Below, piece by piece: positions 15,691-25,224 of a DNA stretch of 64,000 bases. Position numbers and translations under genes: made by a program. The stretch's first letter is position 1. The number at the start of each line of letters is the position of its first letter. Source of the stretch: Gp6-AA40 sp035571515 (lineage in GTDB: Bacteria; Acidobacteriota; Vicinamibacteria; Vicinamibacterales; UBA2999); assembly GCA_035571515.1 (NCBI GenBank), contig DATNCQ010000122.1, forward strand, positions 1-64,000, read 5' to 3'. The notes beneath the pieces are model-generated. The model saw nothing but the letters and a program-made list of their open reading frames with translations. It had not been told where the DNA came from and ran no database searches.

Positions 15691-16524
15691 ATGCTCATTG
15701 TCGATGCGCAGGTCCACATCTGGGCCGCCGACAGACCCGATCGTCCCTGGCCTGCCGGACGCGCGGCGCAGGCGCAGAAGCCGTATCCGGTCACCAAGGA
15801 GATGGTGCTGGCGGCGATGGACGAGGCGGGCGTCGACCGCGCGGTGCTGATTCCACCGTCGTGGGAGGGCGACTACAACGACCTCGTGCTCGAGGCGGCG
15901 CAGAGCCATCCGGATCGCTTCGCGGCGATGGGGCGGCTCGCGGTGGAGAAGCCCGAGAGCCGCGAGCGCGTCCCAGGCTGGAAGAGTCAACCCGGCATGC
16001 TCGGCATCCGCCTCACGTTTCACATCCCCGAGCACCGGAAGATGCTGTTTGACGGTACCGCCGACTGGCTGTGGCCGATGGCGGAGCGCTGCGGCATCCC
16101 GATCATGGTCTACGCGCCGACCTCGGTGCGGAAGTTCGAGGAGGTCGCGGCGCGCCATCCCGGACTTCGCCTCGTCATCGACCATCTCGCGCTCGGCGTG
16201 CACGCGCGCGGCAACCTGGCGTTCGTGGAGCTGGCCGACGTCTGCCGCCTGGCGCGCTTCCCGAACGTCGCCGTGAAGGCGTCGGCGCTGCCGTGCCACA
16301 CCACGCTGGCGTACCCGTTCCGCGACCTGCACCCGCACATCCGCCGCGTCTACGACGCGTTCGGCCCGAAGCGGATGTTCTGGGGGACCGACTGGACGCG
16401 CCTGCCGTGCCCGTGGCGCGAGGCGGTGACGCTCTTCACCAAGGAGCTCGACTGGCTCACGGAGGACGACAAGGCGTGGATCATGGGGCGCGGCGTGTGC
16501 CAGTGGATCGGGTGGAAGATTTAG
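15691..16524 (+). CDS. Amidohydrolase-2 family TIM-barrel hydrolase
   Basis: The start is ATG 15691 (MLIVDAQVHIWAADRPDRPW), giving 277 residues. The metal-binding Asp/His motif of the family appears as DAQVHIW at the N-terminus, followed by LRLVIDHLAL near residue 165 and a terminal FWGTDWTR with the last conserved Asp. The protein belongs to the PF04909 amidohydrolase-related group, which includes lactonases, decarboxylases and ring-cleavage hydrolases. The substrate is unknown. It is divergent from the preceding operon and ends directly at a word-repeat array. Confidence 0.88.
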   Translation: MLIVDAQVHIWAADRPDRPWPAGRAAQAQKPYPVTKEMVLAAMDEAGVDRAVLIPPSWEGDYNDLVLEAAQSHPDRFAAMGRLAVEKPESRERVPGWKSQPGMLGIRLTFHIPEHRKMLFDGTADWLWPMAERCGIPIMVYAPTSVRKFEEVAARHPGLRLVIDHLALGVHARGNLAFVELADVCRLARFPNVAVKASALPCHTTLAYPFRDLHPHIRRVYDAFGPKRMFWGTDWTRLPCPWREAVTLFTKELDWLTEDDKAWIMGRGVCQWIGWKI

Positions 16525-16529
16525 GCGAC

Positions 16530-16577
16530 GGCCAACTTCCAACTCCCAACTTCCAACTTCCAACTCCCAAGTCGTAA
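16530..16577. repeat. Intergenic word array, CCAACTTCCAACTCCCAA family
   Basis: About five consecutive words of the form CAACTTC or CAACTCC run from just after the amidohydrolase stop codon to near 16570. Only one arm is visible. A decayed relative occurs upstream of yggX at 24889-24921 (CACAACTCCCAACTCC). Confidence 0.7.
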
Positions 16578-16601
16578 CTTTCACGCGCCAACCGGCGCCG
16601 C

Positions 16602-16647
16602 TTGACAGGCGTCCCGCGCCGGTGCTATTTATCTCGCACGTGCTAGA
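16602..16647 (+). promoter_or_regulatory. Strong sigma-70-type promoter with a near-palindromic operator upstream of blaI
   Basis: TTGACA at 16602-16607 is followed, after 18 nt, by TATTTA at 16626-16631. Directly downstream, at the expected transcription start, lies TCTCGCACGTGCTAGA (16632-16647), a near-perfect palindrome centred on GCACGTGC. Its position would allow the BlaI-type repressor encoded next to repress its own operon. The -35 match is exact. That this palindrome is the BlaI operator is inferred from its place. Confidence 0.72.
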
Positions 16648-16658
16648 AAAATAACATC

Positions 16659-17048
16659 ATGGTCAAGACGCTGCACGCCGTCCTCAGCCGCCGCGAGCGG
16701 CAGATCATCGACATCCTCTACCGGCGCGGCCGCGCCACCGCCGCCGACGTCATGGAGGACCTCCCCGGCGACCCGAGCTATTCGACGGTGCGCACGCAGC
16801 TGCGCGTGCTCGAGGAGAAGGGGCACGTCCGCCACGAGGACGACGGCCAGCGCTACGTGTACAGCCCGGCGCTGGCGCGCGGCACCGTGCGCCGTTCGGC
16901 GCTCAAGCACCTCGTCGAGACCTTCTTCGACGGCTCGGTCGAGCAGACGGTCGCGGCGCTGCTCGGCGGCGAAGGGTCGCGGCTCTCGCAGGCGCAGCTC
17001 GATCGCATTGAGGAGCTGATCAGGAAAGCCAGGAAGGAGGGGGCGTAG
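16659..17048 (+). CDS. blaI: BlaI/MecI/CopY-family transcriptional repressor
   Basis: The 129-residue protein is a standard BlaI-type winged helix: LSRRERQIIDILYRRGRATAADVMEDLP, then DPSYSTVRTQLRVLEEKGHVRHEDDGQRYVYSP for the recognition helix and wing, and a C-terminal dimerisation helix region ending GEGSRLSQAQLDRIEELIRKA. In the family, the repressor is inactivated by proteolysis triggered by a membrane BlaR1 sensor, which here is the next gene, 2 nt downstream. No beta-lactamase is adjacent, so the regulon is probably something other than classical beta-lactam resistance. Confidence 0.93.
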   Translation: MVKTLHAVLSRRERQIIDILYRRGRATAADVMEDLPGDPSYSTVRTQLRVLEEKGHVRHEDDGQRYVYSPALARGTVRRSALKHLVETFFDGSVEQTVAALLGGEGSRLSQAQLDRIEELIRKARKEGA

Positions 17049-17050
17049 AC

Positions 17051-18691
17051 GTGGCCCTGCTCGTGCTCGTCGTCAAGACGTCGCTGATCCTCGCGCTCGG
17101 CATGCTCGCCGCCCTCGCGTTCCGCCGCCGGTCGGCCGCCGTCCGACACTGGCTGCTCGCCGCCACGCTGATCTGCGCCTCCACCGCGCCGATCGTCGAA
17201 CGCCTCACGCCGTCGTGGACGCTGCCCGCGCCCTCCGCCCCTGTCGCGGCGCGCGGGGCGGCCGTCGACGTGTCGTTCACCGCGCTACGCACGCCCGGCG
17301 CACCGACCGAGCCGGCGCCCCGGCTCCCGGCCTCGTGGCTCGTTCGGGATCTGATCCAGCGGGCGATCGTGCCCGCCTGGGTGTGTGGCGCGGTGCTGAA
17401 CCTGCTGATGCTCGTCATCGGGATGTCGCGCCTGCGCCGCCTCCGCTCGCCGCACGCCGCGCTCGAGGACCCGGCCATCGGCGACTCCCTGCAGCGCGTC
17501 GCGGCCACCTTCGGCGTCAGGCGGCCAATCGAGCTCGTTCGCGGCAGCCGCCCGGCGGTCATCGTGACCTGGGGCGCGCTGAGGCCGAAGGTCGTGCTGC
17601 CGGCGGACGTGCACGGGTGGCCGCGCGAGCGTGTCGACGTCGTGCTCGCCCACGAGGTCGCGCACATCGCGCGCGGCGACTGGCTCGTGCAGACGGTCGC
17701 CGAGGTCGGCAAGGCGATTTACTGGTTCAACCCGCTGTTCTGGATCGCCTGCGCGCGTCTTCGGTACGAGAGCGAACGCGCCTGTGACGATGCCGTGATG
17801 GCCATCGGCGTCACGAGCCACGCCTACGCCACCGAGCTGCTCGAGCTCGCGCGCAGTTTTGAACGGCAGCCTCGTGCCTGGCTTCCCGCGCCGGCGATGG
17901 CGGTCCGCCCATCCAACCTGGAAAGGAGAGTCCGCGCCATGCTCAACGCCCGTCTCAATCGCGGTCCCATCACCCGGGCAGGCCGCTCGCTGGTGGCCCT
18001 TGGCCTGTTCCTCGTCACGGTGCCCATCGCGACCTTCGCCCAGGGCGGGTTCGCCACCGTCTCCGGAACCGTCGTCGATCCGCAGGACCGCGTCCTGCCT
18101 GGCGCGACCATCACCGTCGCCGACGCGCGGCGCGACGTGAAGCACGAGACGAAGAGCGATCGCACGGGACATTTCGAGCTGGTCGGCCTGCCCGCCGGCG
18201 ACTACACCATCGAGGTGCAGCTGCCGGGGTTCCGCACGCTGCACGACGTGGGCGCGGTCAACGGCCAGTCAGTGGATCTGACGCTGAAGATGCAGGTGAG
18301 CGAACTGCAGGAAACCATCACCGTGACCAGCCAGGACGGTTCGGTGACGAGCACGCATCAACGCGGCCAGGCGTTCGCGCGACCCGCGAATCCCGTCGCG
18401 AATTGTCCCGCCAATGCGGCGAACGGCGTCGGCGGCAACCTCCGTCCGCCGCGCAAGATCAAGGATGTCGCTCCCGGCTATCCGGGCGTCAGCGGCAACG
18501 TGCAGCTGCTGGCGACGATTGGTGCCGACGGTTCGGTCACCGACGTGCAGGTCGTCAAGGCCGATCGCCCCGAGCTCGCGCCCTCCGCCATCGACGCGGT
18601 CAGGCAATGGGAGTTCACCTCGACGCTCCTGAACTGCGTCCCGATCGACGTGCAGATGAACGTGAGCATCTCGTTCCTGCAGAACCAGTAG
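17051..18691 (+). CDS. BlaR1-like M56 membrane metallopeptidase with carboxypeptidase-regulatory and TonB C-terminal domains
   Basis: This 546-residue protein starts at GTG 17051. N-terminal TM segments (about residues 2-22, 33-48, 105-125) are followed by an M56 peptidase domain with His201-Glu-x-x-His205 in AHEVAHIARGD and Glu240/Glu242 downstream in RYESERACDD. Another TM (about 312-330) leads to a carboxypeptidase-regulatory-like domain (VSGTVVDPQDRVLPGATITV, 335-415) and then a TonB_C-like domain (GYPGVSGNVQLLATIGADGSVTDVQV, 470-546). Classical BlaR1 carries a penicillin-binding sensor domain; here that is replaced, so the signal is probably different. Confidence 0.88.
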   Translation: MALLVLVVKTSLILALGMLAALAFRRRSAAVRHWLLAATLICASTAPIVERLTPSWTLPAPSAPVAARGAAVDVSFTALRTPGAPTEPAPRLPASWLVRDLIQRAIVPAWVCGAVLNLLMLVIGMSRLRRLRSPHAALEDPAIGDSLQRVAATFGVRRPIELVRGSRPAVIVTWGALRPKVVLPADVHGWPRERVDVVLAHEVAHIARGDWLVQTVAEVGKAIYWFNPLFWIACARLRYESERACDDAVMAIGVTSHAYATELLELARSFERQPRAWLPAPAMAVRPSNLERRVRAMLNARLNRGPITRAGRSLVALGLFLVTVPIATFAQGGFATVSGTVVDPQDRVLPGATITVADARRDVKHETKSDRTGHFELVGLPAGDYTIEVQLPGFRTLHDVGAVNGQSVDLTLKMQVSELQETITVTSQDGSVTSTHQRGQAFARPANPVANCPANAANGVGGNLRPPRKIKDVAPGYPGVSGNVQLLATIGADGSVTDVQVVKADRPELAPSAIDAVRQWEFTSTLLNCVPIDVQMNVSISFLQNQ

Positions 18692-18700
18692 CGCGTCGCG

Positions 18701-18726
18701 GCTGCCGGCTTCCCGCGGCCGGCAGC
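18701..18726. other. Perfect 9-bp inverted repeat between blaR1-like gene and yvcK
   Basis: GCTGCCGGC and GCCGGCAGC flank an 8-nt loop. There is no T-run on either side, so it is not a canonical terminator. It may be a mRNA-stabilising hairpin or a weak attenuator before yvcK. Confidence 0.5.
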
Positions 18727-18741
18727 CGGCGGCCATATACA

Positions 18742-19755
18742 ATGGTCGGAATGCAGCTCCGTGAGCTGAACATCGGATGCTTCGGCGGCGGCACGGGGCT
18801 ACCCAGCCTGCTCGGCGGACTCAAGACCAATCCCTGGTTACATCTCAACGCCGTGGTGACGATGTTCGACAGCGGCGGCAGCTCGGGCCAGCTCCGCGAC
18901 GAGCTCGGCGTGCTGCCGCCGGGCGACGTGCTGAAGTGCGCGCTCGCGCTGGCGCGCAACGAGGGCGAGGCGCGGCGGGTGCTGCTGTCGCGGCTGCCGG
19001 CGCTCGAGCAGCACGCGCGTCTCGGCGGGCACACGGGCGGCAACCTGCTGCTGTCGATGATGGAGCAGTACAGCGGCGACTTCCTCGAGGCGGTCGACGG
19101 CCTCCGCGTGCTGCTTGGATGCAGGGGCAGAGTCTGGCCGGTGAGCGTCGAGCCCGCGTCGGTCTGCGCCGAATACGCCGACGGCACCGTCACGCGCGGC
19201 GAGGTCGGCGTCGACGCGGCCCAGAGCCTCGGCCACCAGGTGCGCCGTCTGTGGCTCGAGCCGCCGGCGGCGATGCATCCGGCGGTTGCCGAGGCGATGC
19301 GCGGCTTCGACGCGGCGATCATCGGGCCGGGCAGCTTTTTCACGAGCATCCTCCCGCCGCTGCTCGTCCGCGGCGTCCGCGAGGCGCTCGCGACGATCAA
19401 CGGGCCGATCATCCTGATCGCGAACCTGCTGACCGAGGGACGAGGCATGGCCGGCTTCACGGCCGCCGAATCGGCGCGCTGGGTGGCCGACGCGATCGGA
19501 CGGCCCGTCGACGTCGTCATCGCGAACACGGGGCGGCCGTCGCTCGACGGCCTGATGAAGTACGCCGCCGAGTTCAAGGAGCCGCTCGAGCTCGGCGAGT
19601 TCGACGCAGAGACCGAGATCGTTGAGGGACGTTTCTGGTGCTCGGAGATCGCGCGGCACGACCGCCGCCGGCTGTCGTTCGCGGTGTGGAGCGTCCTCAG
19701 CGAACGGCTCCTGCAGCACGGGCCTACGCCCGTGACGACAACTTCCGCTTCGTAG
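18742..19755 (+). CDS. yvcK: YvcK/CofD-like gluconeogenesis factor
   Basis: The 337-residue protein (starts ATG 18742 or ATG 18751) has the YvcK hallmark segments: IGCFGGGTGLPSLLGGLK, VVTMFDSGGSSGQLRDELG, LLPPGD-like VLPPGDVLKCALAL, the HTGGNLLLS motif, DAAIIGPGSFFTSILPPLLV and the ILIANLLTEGRGMAGFT segment. YvcK proteins bind UDP-sugars and affect cell-wall synthesis and gluconeogenic growth; the group is related to 2-phospho-L-lactate transferase CofD. The usual neighbours rapZ and whiA are absent. The last 32 nt overlap the convergent phosphoesterase gene, within a short palindrome. Confidence 0.9.
   Translation: MVGMQLRELNIGCFGGGTGLPSLLGGLKTNPWLHLNAVVTMFDSGGSSGQLRDELGVLPPGDVLKCALALARNEGEARRVLLSRLPALEQHARLGGHTGGNLLLSMMEQYSGDFLEAVDGLRVLLGCRGRVWPVSVEPASVCAEYADGTVTRGEVGVDAAQSLGHQVRRLWLEPPAAMHPAVAEAMRGFDAAIIGPGSFFTSILPPLLVRGVREALATINGPIILIANLLTEGRGMAGFTAAESARWVADAIGRPVDVVIANTGRPSLDGLMKYAAEFKEPLELGEFDAETEIVEGRFWCSEIARHDRRRLSFAVWSVLSERLLQHGPTPVTTTSAS
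19717..19734. repeat. Short palindrome CACGGGCCTACGCCCGTG spanning two convergent gene ends
   Basis: The 7-bp perfect stem (CACGGGC with GCCCGTG) has a CTAC loop. It lies in the coding 3' end of yvcK (His-Gly-Pro-Thr-Pro-Val) and, on the other strand, contains the TAG stop of the phosphoesterase gene at 19726-19724. It may act as a REP-like element or a shared 3' hairpin. Confidence 0.6.
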
Positions 19756-20539
19756 CCTTCTTCTTCGCGGCCGCTTTCGTCTTCCGGGCGGGCGCTGACC
19801 TGGTGGCCTTTGCCGGCGCTGGCGTGGCGGCCTTTGCCGGCGTCGCCGCGCCTCCGCGCATTTCAAGCGCCCGCGCGATGATCTTCTCGAACATCGCTCC
19901 TGCCTCGCCGCCCGACGCCGGCCGATGCGAGATCCAGATGTCGGGATCGCCTCCGGCCAGGATGTGCGCGAAGTCTCCCTTGCTCTTCACGCTGAGCGGC
20001 GCGAACTCCGCGATGTCGACGTCGCCCGCCCAATCGTCGCGATGTTTGATCAGCAGCCACGACCGGTCGCCGCCGCCGGCCCATTTCCCCTTGGTCCGCA
20101 CGAGCACCCACGAGCCTTTCAATTTGTAGCCGTCGAGCGTGAACTTCAGGTCGCCCTTCTTGAGCGCCGCGGCGACGTCCTCGACTTCGGGCGTCCAGGT
20201 GCCCTGGTCCCACAGCATCACGATGCCGGCGCCGTAGCCCGAGGGGATGACGCCCTCGAACGTGCCGTACTCGATGGGGTGATCCTCCACCATCATGGCG
20301 AGCCGCTTGGTGGCGGGGTCGAGTGACGGCCCCTTCGGCACCGCCCACGACAGCAGCACGCCGTCGTGCTCGAGCCGGAAATCGTAGTGAAGATGGCTGG
20401 CGAGATGCTTCTGGACGCAGAAGAACCGGGCTTTTGCCCCCTTCGCCTTCTTCGCGCGCTCGGCGACGAGCTTCGCGTCGCCCGCCGGCTCGGGGCTCTC
20501 CTTGAAGTTTCTCTTGGCGCGGTACTTTTCGAGCGCCAC
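19724..20539 (-). CDS. Stand-alone LigD-type 3'-phosphoesterase domain protein
   Basis: The 271-residue protein starts at GTG 20539 (MALEKYRAKRNFKESPEP). It matches the 3'-phosphoesterase (PE) domain of DNA ligase D: RFFCVQKHLASHLHYDFRLEHDGVLLSWAVPKGPS, the HPIEYGTFEGVIPSGYGAGIVMLWDQGTW segment, and GSWVLVRTKGK. The paired catalytic histidines lie in HLHYDF and HP. The ligase and primase domains of LigD are absent. A Lys/Ala/Pro-rich tail of about 45 residues (KKKATKRKLSSRA) follows, likely for DNA contact. LigD-PE trims 3' ends for end joining, usually together with Ku. The gene sits directly behind a POT transporter gene. Confidence 0.88.
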   Translation of the reverse strand: MALEKYRAKRNFKESPEPAGDAKLVAERAKKAKGAKARFFCVQKHLASHLHYDFRLEHDGVLLSWAVPKGPSLDPATKRLAMMVEDHPIEYGTFEGVIPSGYGAGIVMLWDQGTWTPEVEDVAAALKKGDLKFTLDGYKLKGSWVLVRTKGKWAGGGDRSWLLIKHRDDWAGDVDIAEFAPLSVKSKGDFAHILAGGDPDIWISHRPASGGEAGAMFEKIIARALEMRGGAATPAKAATPAPAKATRSAPARKTKAAAKKKATKRKLSSRA

Positions 20540-20541
20540 GG

Positions 20542-21909
<1,368 letters not shown>

Positions 21910-21945
21910 GCGCCAAGCATAAACCCAACTCCCGGTGACCGTAGA

Positions 21946-23217
21946 ATGGATCGAGTGCGCGTTCTTCTCATCTCGACCTACGACCTGGGCCGGCAGCCGT
22001 TCGGCCTGGCGTCGCCGGCCGCATGGCTGCGCGATGCAGGCGTGGATGTCGATTGCGCCGATACGTCGCGCGAGCGACTGACCGACGAGCGTATCGCGGC
22101 GGCGGAGCTCGTCGCCTTTTACCTGCCGATGCACACGGCGACCCGGCTCGCCTCGCCGCTCATCGATCGCGTCAGGCGCGTCAACCCGGCGGCGGCGCTC
22201 GCGGCGTATGGTCTCTACGCGCCCATCAACGACCGGTGGCTGCGCGAGAAGGGCGTCGCGCATGTGCTGGGGCCTGAGGGTGAAGACGAGTTGGCCCGGC
22301 TCTGCGCCGTGCAGGCCGGGTCGATGCGGACCCGGCAGAACGTCATCCCGCAACGGAGTGGACTGCCGCCTCTTGCGACATACGCGCGGCTGCAGATGCC
22401 TGACGGCTCGACGCGCGTCGCCGGGAACACCGACGCAACGCGCGGGTGCAAGCATCTGTGCCGTCATTGCCCGATCGTTCCGGTGTACAAGGGCCGCTTT
22501 CACGCCACCCCGATCGACGCGGTCCTCGACGATGTCAAGCAGCAGGTCGCCGCCGGCGCGCAGCACATCACCTTCGGCGATCCCGACTTCTTCAACGGGC
22601 CGACGCACGCGCGCCGCATCGTCGAGCGGCTGGCGGCCGAGTTTCCGGGCGTCACCTACGACGCGACGATCAAGATCGAGCACCTCCTGCAACACGCATC
22701 GATGCTGCCGCTGCTGGCACGCACGGGGTGCCTGTTCGTCACCAGCGCCGTCGAATCGATCGACGACGAGGTCCTGCGCCATCTCGCGAAGGGGCACACG
22801 CGCGCCGATTTCGTCCGCGCCGTCCATTTGTGCCGCGACGCGGGCGTGACCCTGGTGCCCACTTTCGTCGCGTTCACGCCGTGGACGACGCTCGAGGGGT
22901 ACGACGAGCTGCTGGCGGCGATCGACGAGCTCGATCTGCAGGAGCAGGTGGCGCCGATTCAGCTCGCCATCCGTCTCCTCATCACCAACGGCTCGCCGCT
23001 GCTCGAGTTGCCCGACATCCAGGCGGTCGTCACCGGGTTCGATCCCGCATCGCTCACGTGGCAATGGCGCCACCGCGACCCACGCGTGGACGCGCTGCAG
23101 CAGTCGGCGATGCGGAGCGTCCGCGAGAAGGCGACACGGCGCCGCGCGGTGCCGCACATGACGGAAGCGTGGTACTGCTGCGCCGAGCCGTCGCCGGAGG
23201 ACATGCAGCTGGTTTGA
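21946..23217 (+). CDS. Radical SAM protein with CCAEP C-terminal tail
   Basis: The 423-residue protein starts at ATG 21946. Residues 1-150 resemble a cobalamin-binding-like Rossmann region (RVLLISTYDLGRQPFGLASPAAWLR) but lack an obvious DxHxxG cobalamin motif. The radical SAM cluster is Cys168-x3-Cys172-x2-Cys175 (GCKHLCRHCPIVPVYKG), followed by HITFGDPDFFNG and an SPASM-free TIM-barrel core. The C-terminus WYCCAEPSPEDMQLV carries Cys411-Cys412. I recall this as the CUAEP/CCAEP-tail radical SAM group, in which some members have selenocysteine at the second Cys; that link is from memory. The stop codon overlaps the TTG start of the ATP-grasp gene. Confidence 0.85.
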   Translation: MDRVRVLLISTYDLGRQPFGLASPAAWLRDAGVDVDCADTSRERLTDERIAAAELVAFYLPMHTATRLASPLIDRVRRVNPAAALAAYGLYAPINDRWLREKGVAHVLGPEGEDELARLCAVQAGSMRTRQNVIPQRSGLPPLATYARLQMPDGSTRVAGNTDATRGCKHLCRHCPIVPVYKGRFHATPIDAVLDDVKQQVAAGAQHITFGDPDFFNGPTHARRIVERLAAEFPGVTYDATIKIEHLLQHASMLPLLARTGCLFVTSAVESIDDEVLRHLAKGHTRADFVRAVHLCRDAGVTLVPTFVAFTPWTTLEGYDELLAAIDELDLQEQVAPIQLAIRLLITNGSPLLELPDIQAVVTGFDPASLTWQWRHRDPRVDALQQSAMRSVREKATRRRAVPHMTEAWYCCAEPSPEDMQLV

Positions 23218-24473
23218 CGCAGGTCCTCATCATTGCCACGACGACGGGGTATCAAATCCGCTCGTTCGGCGAGGCGGCCGAGAAGCTGGGCGTGCGTCTC
23301 GTGTTCGCGAGCGACCGGTGCGATCAGCTGGAAGACCCGTGGTGGGACCAGGCCATTCCCATTCGTTTCCACGACGAGCTCGGCGCCGTGCACGCCATCG
23401 TCGAGGCGCTCGGCGCCACTCCTCCGGACGGCGTGATTGCCGTCGGCGATCGGCCGGTGGTCGCCGCCGCGCGCGTCAACGCGGCGTTCCGGCTTCCAGG
23501 TAACCCCGTGGCCGCGGCGCTGGCGAGCCGGAACAAGCTCGAGAGCCGGCGTGCGCTGGAGGCGGCGGGACTCTCCGTCCCGACGTACCGCGTGGCCGAC
23601 GTAACCGAGGACCCCTGGCAACTCTCTCTTACGCTGTCCTACCCGGTGGTCGTCAAGCCGCTCGCGATGTCCGGCAGCCGCGGCGTGATCAGGGCCGACA
23701 GCGCGTGCGAGTTCGTGCGCGCCTTCGCACGCATTCGCGCGCTGCTGGCGCAGCCGGACGTCCGCGCCGAACGCGACGCCGCGCACGACACGCTGCTGGT
23801 CGAAGCGTTCATCCCCGGGCGCGAGTACGCGATCGAGGGGGTGCTGACCGCGGGCGTCCTGCAGCTGTTCGCGATCTTCGACAAGCCCGATCCGCTCGAC
23901 GGGCCGTTCTTCGAGGAGACCATCTACCTGACGCCGTCGCGCGAACCCGCGGAGACACAGCGCGAGATTGAACGGACGGTCGCCGCGGGCGCGGCCGCGC
24001 TCGGGTTGCGGCATGGACCGGTGCACGCCGAGTGTCGCGTCAACGACAGCGGCGTACACCTGCTCGAGATTGCCGCGCGTCCCATTGGCGGGCTCTGTTC
24101 GAAAGCGCTCCGGTTCGTCTCGCCTGGCGGCGACGCCTCGCTCGAGGAGGTGCTGCTGCGTCACGCGCTGCGGGAGGACGTGTCGGCGTTCACGCGCGAG
24201 CGGCGCGCGTCGGGCGTGATGATGATCCCGATTCCGCGCCGTGGCGTTTACAAGTCGGTGGACGGGGAGCGCGACGCGCGCGGCGTGCCCGACATCGTCG
24301 ACCTGCAGCTGACGGCGAAACCCGACGCCAGGCTCGTGCCGTTGCCGGAAGGAAAGTCGTACCTCGGGTTCATCTTCGCGCGGGCAACGACACCGCTGGC
24401 CGTGGAGCAGGCGCTCCGCGCCGCGCACGCGAAGCTGCGGTTTCGGATCAGTCCGGAGATCCCGGTGGTGTAG
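23214..24473 (+). CDS. ATP-grasp ligase translationally coupled to the radical SAM gene
   Basis: Translation starts at TTG 23214, overlapping the radical SAM stop (TTGA), giving 419 residues beginning MTQVLIIATTTGYQ. The N-terminal ~100 residues form a pre-ATP-grasp Rossmann-like domain. The ATP-grasp core follows: NKLESRRALEAAGLSVPTYRV, the lysine in YPVVVKPLAMSGSRGVI, LLVEAFIPGREYAIEGVL, and the Mg-binding HAECRVNDSGVHLLEIAARPIGG. The family ligates a carboxylate to an amine or thiol via an acyl-phosphate. Tight coupling to a radical SAM enzyme suggests both act on one small molecule or peptide, but the substrate is unknown; no precursor peptide was seen nearby. Confidence 0.88.
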   Translation: MTQVLIIATTTGYQIRSFGEAAEKLGVRLVFASDRCDQLEDPWWDQAIPIRFHDELGAVHAIVEALGATPPDGVIAVGDRPVVAAARVNAAFRLPGNPVAAALASRNKLESRRALEAAGLSVPTYRVADVTEDPWQLSLTLSYPVVVKPLAMSGSRGVIRADSACEFVRAFARIRALLAQPDVRAERDAAHDTLLVEAFIPGREYAIEGVLTAGVLQLFAIFDKPDPLDGPFFEETIYLTPSREPAETQREIERTVAAGAAALGLRHGPVHAECRVNDSGVHLLEIAARPIGGLCSKALRFVSPGGDASLEEVLLRHALREDVSAFTRERRASGVMMIPIPRRGVYKSVDGERDARGVPDIVDLQLTAKPDARLVPLPEGKSYLGFIFARATTPLAVEQALRAAHAKLRFRISPEIPVV

Positions 24474-24549
24474 GGCCGGCTGAAGCCGGCCCCTACGATC
24501 GGCAGGTAGGGGCTACGATCCGTACGTAGGGGCCGCCTTCAGGCGGCCC
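24471..24549. repeat. REP-like palindromic cluster, GTAGGGGCCGGC family
   Basis: Two stem-loops are present: TAGGGCCGGC-TGAA-GCCGGCCCCTA and GTAGGGGCCGCC-TTCA-GGCGGCCC, separated by GATCGGCAGGTAGGGGC-type words. They fill the space between the ATP-grasp and YggX genes, which are convergent, so they may serve as bidirectional 3' hairpins. Confidence 0.8.
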
Positions 24550-24550
24550 A

Positions 24551-24877
24551 TTATTTCGTCTGCTGCGGCACGTATCCCGGCGGCAGCGCCGCGCCCTGGC
24601 CGAAGAAGAAATCCTCCATGTGCTTCGAGATCAGCTCCTGCGCCTCTTTCTGCCACGGCATCAGGCGATACTCGTTGAGAATCATCTTCATCCGCTCTTC
24701 CCACATCTTCCACGCCTGCGCGGAGACGTTCTCGTAGATGCGCTGCCCGAGCTCGCCGGGCCATGGGGGCGCGTCGAGGCCCGGAAGCTCCTTCTGAAAT
24801 TTCACGCAAGTGACGGTTCGTCCGCTCTTGTTGCCGACAGGCGCCTGGTTGGCGGGTGTCGCGTCGCATTCGGCCAT
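24551..24877 (-). CDS. yggX: Fe(2+)-trafficking protein YggX with N-terminal extension
   Basis: This 108-residue protein matches YggX from residue 22 on: RTVTCVKFQKELPGLDAPPWPGELGQRIYENVSAQAWKMW, NEYRLMPWQKEA and MEDFFFGQGAALPPGYVP. The conserved Cys is in TCVKF. A 20-residue N-terminal extension (MAECDATPANQAPVGNKSG) is unusual; ATG 24886 in frame would lengthen it by three more. YggX protects iron-sulfur proteins and influences labile iron. The gene sits alone between REP-like elements and a 350-nt spacer. Confidence 0.9.
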   Translation of the reverse strand: MAECDATPANQAPVGNKSGRTVTCVKFQKELPGLDAPPWPGELGQRIYENVSAQAWKMWEERMKMILNEYRLMPWQKEAQELISKHMEDFFFGQGAALPPGYVPQQTK

Positions 24878-25224
24878 GCTGGGCATCGTACAACTGCCAC
24901 TTCACAACTCCCAACTCCGGGGAAAAAAACTCTGACAACGATTGGGGATTCGCCTCGAGAGTCGGGCGCCGACGCCGGGAGTTGAAATCGACAGCCGAAC
25001 GTATAGAAACGCCACGCATTTCCACCTCAACTGTAGGGATCTGCTTCAGTTTGAGATGGGTACGAATCTCGCGCATCGCGTAACCTACACGTCTTCAGCG
25101 AGTTAATCGCGCGATTTTTTCTGCCGGGCTGGCATCCGCCTTGTAGCCCGCCCGCTCACGACTTCGGTCGCGGGTGCGGTTCGCGGTAGCAATCGCAATC
25201 AAGGTTTTCCGAGTAACCAGGAGG
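24878..25224. other. Non-coding spacer upstream of yggX and the KGG gene
   Basis: I see no convincing gene in this 347-nt stretch. It contains a decayed CACAACTCCCAACTCC word array (24889-24921), an A-rich GGGGAAAAAAACTC tract near 24920 and the palindrome AATCGCGCGATT followed by a T-run (25106-25121), which could be a weak terminator or part of a promoter. Between 25030 and 25200 the base composition is less GC-rich than the genes. A small structured RNA is possible but unsupported. Confidence 0.5.

Noticed and set aside
18701..18726. Rho-independent terminator after the blaR1-like gene
   Set aside because: The stem is good but has no T-run on either strand, so it is listed as an inverted repeat only.
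23160..23217. Selenocysteine insertion at the radical SAM tail
   Set aside because: The two Cys codons at the CCAEP tail are TGC TGC; no in-frame TGA exists before the true stop, so this copy is a Cys form.
24878..25224. Structured RNA or tRNA in the spacer before the KGG gene
   Set aside because: No cloverleaf or known consensus was recognisable by eye, and only a weak palindrome with a T-run is present; reported just as a spacer.
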